This document shows, in pieces, positions 58,441 through 64,000 of a stretch of 64,000 bases of DNA (its first letter is position 1; every line of letters begins with the position of its first letter). The stretch lies in contig OZ010787.1 of assembly GCA_963932465.1 (NCBI GenBank), forward strand, positions 15,364,926 to 15,428,925. The letters run 5' to 3'. The notes beneath the pieces are model-generated. The model saw nothing but the letters and a program-made list of their open reading frames with translations, did no database searches and had not been told where the DNA came from. Source of the stretch: Maratus speciosus. Its lineage: Eukaryota > Arthropoda > Arachnida > Araneae > Salticidae. Made by a program: the position numbers and the translations under genes.

Positions 58441-58712
58441 ATTAGGGCGTTTAATAAACATTACTATTTCATCTTCTTGTGCTAAATTAATCTGAAAGAA
58501 ATAATTAAAAAAAATATTTTATATGAATTGGATTTTTTACACCTGAGTGAAAAAGTGCCCGAGATGGGATTCGACCCCTGAAATTTTACGTGCTTTACTG
58601 TTTGAGTACCTGGACCCCGAGGGTAATGGAACACCATGTGTACTTTAATACACTAATACATTTTCTAATTGGTAAATGTATCATACGAAATGAATTTTTT
58701 CTAAATGAATTC

Positions 58713-59142
58713 TTAAGGCTGTTCTCAAATCCAAAAAGATAAATTTGTGACAAAAGTTTTAATTTATTTTTATTCGGAAATGCATGAAACGAGCAGGTGT
58801 TGTTGTTCAGAAACTATGTAATCGAACTGTTTTTTCCGTTTTTTTTGCAAACGCAATAGGACTTTCAGAAAATAGTGTCAAAGTGGGCGTTTTGAACCGA
58901 ATTTCCGCGCGAAAGAGGCATAATTTCTCAAAAATGGGTGAAAAACATGTTTGTCACGTGATCAAAATCGATTATAACTCAATAGGTAATTTACTGATCA
59001 AAAGATGGAAAACACAGTTCAAATTCCAAATTGCTCCCATGGTCAAACATTCCAATTTTATATCTTTCCGTTAAAAAATGAATTTGTAAATGTGTCAAAA
59101 CGTTTTACGCTTGTTGAGCAGATCACTTAAGAACAGCCTTAA
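58713..59142. mobile_element. TTAA-flanked MITE with GGCTGTTCT ends
   Basis: TTAA-GGCTGTTCTCAAA on the left and TTAAGAACAGCC-TTAA on the right, 430 bp. An open frame of 96 codons (58784-59074) runs inside without a recognised domain. Same layout and size as 34544-34966; PIF/Harbinger (TWA target) or piggyBac-like. Confidence 0.65.
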
Positions 59143-60989
59143 GAAAAACAAAGAAAATGCTTGTTTAATTACTAGTGAAAAATATTTTTTTAAATCTGAC
59201 TAGAAATAGTTTTGAATAATGTAAGAAATATATCACTAGGGCATAAAAATTGCATTTTAATAGGATAATAATAACTGATTTTCAATTATTTTAATAATTG
59301 TAGAGTTACGCACTTTCATGCATATTTCACTATTTCATGTTTTTTTCCTCAAACATAATTTCAATTTGAGAATCCTCTTTGTCAAAATAAATGTATGACC
59401 AGCTACGAGCGCTCGAGTACCACTTTATTTCCACAGTTTGGAGTCTTGTTTTTCTCTCCTAAAGAAGATGATTAAAAAAATCTCGAAACTCCCTAAGATT
59501 GTTGTTTTAATCAACTTACATTGAGGTTTATTACATAGAGTAAAATCTGTTAGAACAAGGAATTTTTGTAAAATGTTTCTTTCTTTCTTAAGATAATGAA
59601 TATTTCAAAAATCATAATGTCTAATAATAATAATAAGATAACAGTAACAGTGGTGGGTGGGATTGAAATAATTTAACCGCGGTTCGCTCTCTTAATGGCC
59701 GTTTTGAGTATAAAAACGGGAAAGAAAAATCACGTGCTACATATAGATTATCGGACTTTCTCCAACACTGCGACATATATATATATATATATATAAAGCT
59801 GCATATTTTATGCTTGTTTCGGTTTAATAGATTTATGTTAACGCTCTTCCTACCAGAGGGGTTCAATGGCCCCGACAGGTACATTTATAATGATATTTCT
59901 AATTTATTTTAAAAACTGAAATTTCTGTAAATATGTGTTTTTTCTGTGATGTTCTATTCTTTTGAGTAGAACATTCCAGAAAAAGACACATATTTACAAA
60001 ATTTTCATTTTTTAAAATGTGAAAAATAAATTTGAATGTATCTATCGGGTCTGTTCCACGGTCTGGTATGCGGAAGGTTGATATTGCATTTAAAAAGTTT
60101 TACAATATACGAACTTAATTATTGGTTTCCAAAGAATGCACGTTGTGATTTTGTACAGATTTTTCAATTGTTATTTTACTTCTATTTCTTGCTAAATAAT
60201 TAGAATTTAAATAACTGTGGCTTTGTTTTAATTCAACGTAAAATAAAAGCAAAAAAAAAATAAATAAATAAAAAAAATAAAAAACAGGTTTATCGTAGTA
60301 ATTTCTTATGATAATTCAGATTTCTTGATCGTTATTGATACTCGTAAATCCCGAAATCAATGCCACGATTAATGCCTGTTACTGTGGTGATGGATAATAC
60401 ATATCTGAGTTTAATTTCGATCAAATCAAGGCTCCCTACATGCTAAACTAAATTTAATGTTTCAAGCCTAATACCAAATTTCCGTTTTTATTGAGGTAAA
60501 ACTTACTGCAAATACGATACTAAATTTTATGTATTTTCCTTTCTTATTGTTATTCTTTTCACTTAGAAGATTTATTTATTTATTTTCTTTTTTTTCTTAA
60601 ATTACATAAAGTTTTCTGAAAAGTTCGAATTTAACAAAATGTTTTATCTATTTTAAATAGTTTTGACAATAAAAAGTTTAACTCCGAATAAAAAATAGTC
60701 AAATTCTCAAAAAATTAAGGTTGGTACTATCTATAACACGTTTACAACAGATATCTTTCATTCAACGGCCGAAACATCGTCAAAAGGATAGTTCTTTATA
60801 CAGTACTACACTCTGTAATAATAATGGACATACTTTTAATTTGTTTAATTTAATTAAACCAATAAACCGTTTTTCAGTTAAAATGTTAGCAAATTTCAAA
60901 TTTAAAGAAAAAGAACTTTGAAGTTTGGTGAATCACTATAACTTTTGGCGGAGATAATATGTACTATATATGAATAAAATCATATATAT

Positions 60990-61041
<52 letters not shown>

Positions 61042-62799
61042 ATTAATATATATAATATTATCTTATAAATATCACTAGCCATAGCCATGCTGCTAATGAA
61101 TCTGTTTACAAATCATCTGAAGGAACTTCTACCCTTTCGTGTAACACAAGTGTTCTATGACTTCATGTGTTATGAAGCTCCAAAGATCCCAATCCAAACA
61201 AACATATTTTCATCGTAATTCACTCACACCGAACTGAGGTTCTGTATGATATAAGTGGAGAGAGGGTGACGGCGGATGAGGGTGTGAAATTAGAGAAATT
61301 CCTGTAGGTTCTCGTGAAATTGGAGATTCAAAAAGAGTTGTAAGTTTATTGAAATTCTACGTAGTTAACAGCAGTTCACAAATAGCGATGTTAGGGTAAA
61401 AGACAAGACATACATCAGTCACTCAGGAAAGACAGTGTGCAAAAACGTGCTTTACTTTTTAACTCTTTCCAATAAAGTTAGTGTTTATGAATGCGGTTTG
61501 TCTGTCCGTCAGACCGTCTGTTCACGCTCTAAGGCAAGTCACACACTAAGGCGACACATAAGACATGTCGCTTGAATTCGCTAGAAAAACTGGTTTAAAA
61601 CAAGTTTGAAACAACTTCGTTCTTTGTTTCGACCGGTTTTTGCACTTCATGTTGCGCTTTGTGTCGTTCTGTGGTCTCAGTGTGTGATATACCTAACTCC
61701 CGTAAATATACTCGGATTCCCATGCAATTGGTATATGTTAATGATGTTTACCATGGGATGTTTGGTATTCAATATGAAGAGTGTAGCATTAATAGTTTAT
61801 TTCCAGGGGCACACAAAAGTATTTCGTTACATTATGGTCAACGGGAAAAAATCGTTTGCAGCGCATTTTAATGACATTAAGCTATTTCAAATGCATTAAA
61901 ATTGATATATATCACTGAATTGCACTACAAGATGATTGCTATAGAATAGGGTGTTTCACTTCTGAACCAGATCCTGAAGGTGGTGATAATAATGTTCATG
62001 AATTATGCGAAATATCCTGTGTGCGTAAAGTTAGGGAGCTGAGGAGAAAGACGATAAAGGGGATAAAGTTATTGAAAGTACGGACACTGGGACAAAAATG
62101 TAATCTATTTTAACTAGTTACATATCCAAACCTGTAGGGCCATCCAAATGAAAAATGAGATTCAGAATGAAAAATGAAATTAAGATTACCTAGAGGTAGA
62201 TTTTGAAGAGGAATCTATGAGACTAAAAATTCCTAGACCCTGGTGACAAATATCAGAGCAATAATAAAATTTCCTATACAGGATGTCCACTCTCAACGAT
62301 GTTCAATAGCTAATTCCTAAACCGTTAGTCATAGCCATATAGTTCCAATTACAAAAATGTTTTAAATGGGGGTAAAGAAGTATTTAAAAAGTGATTTGGG
62401 TCAATAGAATCATTTCTTGAAAAATTATGAAATTTAATTTTTTATACGATCCCCCTGTCCTTCAAGTTATAGTTAGTAAAACTTTCCTATTACACTTACA
62501 AGTAAGACAAATAAAAGTCCTATTTCTACGACTAAAACTGACCGAAGTAATGGCTGTTTAAACTTGGAGCATATTTTTTGATGCGAAATAGGGGTCATTT
62601 ACAAATTTACTAGAAATATAAATAATCTTCAGATATATAAAAAAAAAATATTTGATAGTAAAATTAACATTGCATTATAAATTTGAAATCTATAATCATT
62701 GTGAAATATTAATGCAAAATATACAGCTTGTACTAAACATATAACAGGAAAAAAATTATAGAATTTTCGTTAAATAAAATGTTGAAAAGCAACAGCCTC
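59143..62799. other. Unassigned DNA with microsatellites and one hairpin
   Basis: AT microsatellites lie at about 59769-59795 and 60988-61035. A hairpin at 59915-60015 pairs TGTAAATATGTGTTTTTTCT with AGAAAAAGACACATATTTACA-like sequence around GTTCTATT/AGTAGAAC. A 97-codon frame at 61606-61899 is hydrophobic but lacks a recognised domain. No continuation of the HR3 LBD was seen. Confidence 0.45.
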
Positions 62800-63530
62800 G
62801 ATTATTTACACACTGAATCCAAAAATGGCCTTCATTTTTTATCACAAAGTACAGATTTTTTACAAATCGTAAATTTGAAAGCTAAAAAGTGAAAAATTTT
62901 GGGAAATCTGATTCTGATAGTATAAAATAGACGTGATTATTATTTCTTTAACTTTTGATAATTGATTTTTATGTATTTTTTACTATTGAATCCGAAAATG
63001 ACCTTCATTTTTAACCACCACATCAGGATTTTTCGCAAATTGTAAATTTCAAAGTTTAAAAGTTCAAAGTTTTAATTGAACCTCTTCCCTCCCCACATCA
63101 TCGGATCCCCGAGCTGTTTAGCTGTAAGAATCCCAGTATAAGCCAAAAATTGAATAAATTCTTGAATTAAATAAAATAAAATTGAATAAAAGAAGTTTTA
63201 CATCCATTTTATAGTATCAGATTTTCGCTATTTTTTAACTTTGAAATTTACCATTTACAAAAAAGTCTAACATGATGGTTAAATATGAAGGTAATTTTTA
63301 CATTCAGTGCTAAAAAGCACATACAAATCAGTTGTAAAAGTTAAAAAATACAACCATCGACTCTATTTTATAGTATTAGCTATTTTTTCAATTTTGAAAT
63401 TTACTATTTTGAAATTTACTATTTGCGAAAAATTCTGACATGATGTTTAAAAATGAAGATAATTTTCGGATTCAGCGCTAAAAATACATAAAAATCATAA
63501 TTTTAAAAATACATAATTTTAAAAATAAAA
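62800..63530. repeat. Diverged four-part inverted repeat
   Basis: Two forward units (AATCCAAAAATGGCCTTCAT near 62817, AATCCGAAAATGACCTTCAT near 62989) and two reverse units (AAATATGAAGGTAATTTTTA near 63282, AAAAATGAAGATAATTTTCG near 63448) share TTTGTAAATTTGAAA-type stretches. Centre of symmetry near 63150. Confidence 0.55.
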
Positions 63531-63787
63531 AAACACAACCATCGCAGTCTTGTATTATCTAATCTAAAACTTTTTAGTAAACTTGTTGGCAGTAATCTAT
63601 CCGAAATTTTTTTGTGTTACCCTGTAAAATAAGTACATAATGGTAAGCACTGAAAATCATAATAATATTACATTGTCATCTGATTTACGTCAATATGTAA
63701 AATTTAACCTCGATCGCATATTTTAAAGTGACTTGAATTTCGAGTACAAATTTTGAACTGGAAAGACATACATACGATCGTTTCAAG

Positions 63788-64000
63788 TTAACCCGTTACC
63801 CGCTGGTGTTGCGTTCACACAACGGTCAAAATAATTGCTCATGCTTACATTAATTACTTTGTCACCACTATTTTACAATTAAAAAAAATGCCTTATTTAT
63901 TGGCAGAAATTTTGATATTTTAATAAAGCGGAAATTACCTTTCTGAATTTGTGATGACAAGCGACTTTCAACAAGAAATTTGAAAATTCCTACTTATAGT
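63788..64000. mobile_element. Possible left end of a piggyBac-like element
   Basis: GTTAACCCGTTACCCGCTGG contains TTAA followed by CCCGTTACCCGC, like the CCC-initial TIRs at 56360. The other end would lie beyond the window. Confidence 0.35.

Noticed and set aside
61606..61899. 97-codon hydrophobic open frame as a candidate small membrane protein
   Set aside because: No homology recognised, no splice or promoter context, and a second frame of 70 codons overlaps it. Frames of this length occur many times in the window by chance.
54907..64000. Search for the next HR3 exon (helices 6-12)
   Set aside because: No segment with an acceptor and HR3-like peptide starting in the required phase was found. 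The exon is assumed to lie beyond the window, though a very diverged exon could have been missed by eye.
1..64000. Any defence, biosynthetic or toxin-like gene cluster
   Set aside because: There is no cluster of open frames of adequate length on either strand. The only coding signals are HR3 exons and broken transposon genes.

Overview
The window is TE-packed, AT-rich animal DNA with one recognisable host gene. Four exons on the + strand (3824-4038, 30768-30889, 51037-51169, 54799-54906) encode the hinge and the first part of the ligand-binding domain of an HR3/ROR-type nuclear receptor (NR1F; Hr3 of arthropods). Both the hinge motif around DSTTFDPRQ and the helix-3 to helix-5 block resemble arthropod HR3, so the organism is an arthropod. 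The very long introns (about 26.7, 20.1 and 3.6 kb) and the density of DNA transposons would fit a chelicerate, but that is a weak inference. The DNA-binding domain exons lie upstream and helices 6-12 downstream of the window. No intact second gene, true tRNA gene, CRISPR array or bacterial-type system was found.

Intron 1 (4039-30767) and the DNA 5' of it hold a tRNA-Ser-like SINE (1145-1384), a Tc1-like element (2139-3585) carrying a mariner remnant (2413-2790), a 1.95-kb inverted-repeat transposon (6399-8346), two copies of an element whose ends are arrays of GAGTGA/TCACTC hairpins (8694-11200 and 12033-16024), a 1.46-kb near-perfect foldback (19176-20637) set into a Tc1-like fragment, a miniature LTR element (20928-21970) with a hAT MITE inside, a cluster of MITEs (22600-27800) with three equal-length young copies, and a second tRNA-Ser-like SINE (28239-28372).

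Intron 2 (30890-51036) is a set of nested insertions. A decayed Ty3/gypsy element (about 31185-43010) is split by an 8.8-kb hAT-like element (33104-41926). That element contains a Helitron (33582-38241), which itself holds a MITE and two degenerate minisatellites, and a second hAT-like element (38608-41193) with part of another Helitron. Further 3' lies a 5.04-kb element (45911-50952) with multiply nested inverted repeats and its own hAT insertion, ending only 84 bp before the third exon.

Intron 3 and the 3' flank carry minisatellites, a GC-rich island of unknown origin, TTAA-flanked (piggyBac-like) MITEs, large hairpins, and a 29-bp minisatellite that switches strand. Transposon boundaries are supported mostly by target-site duplications and inverted repeats read by eye. 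Superfamily names rest on TSD length and terminal sequence and remain provisional where no coding sequence survives.
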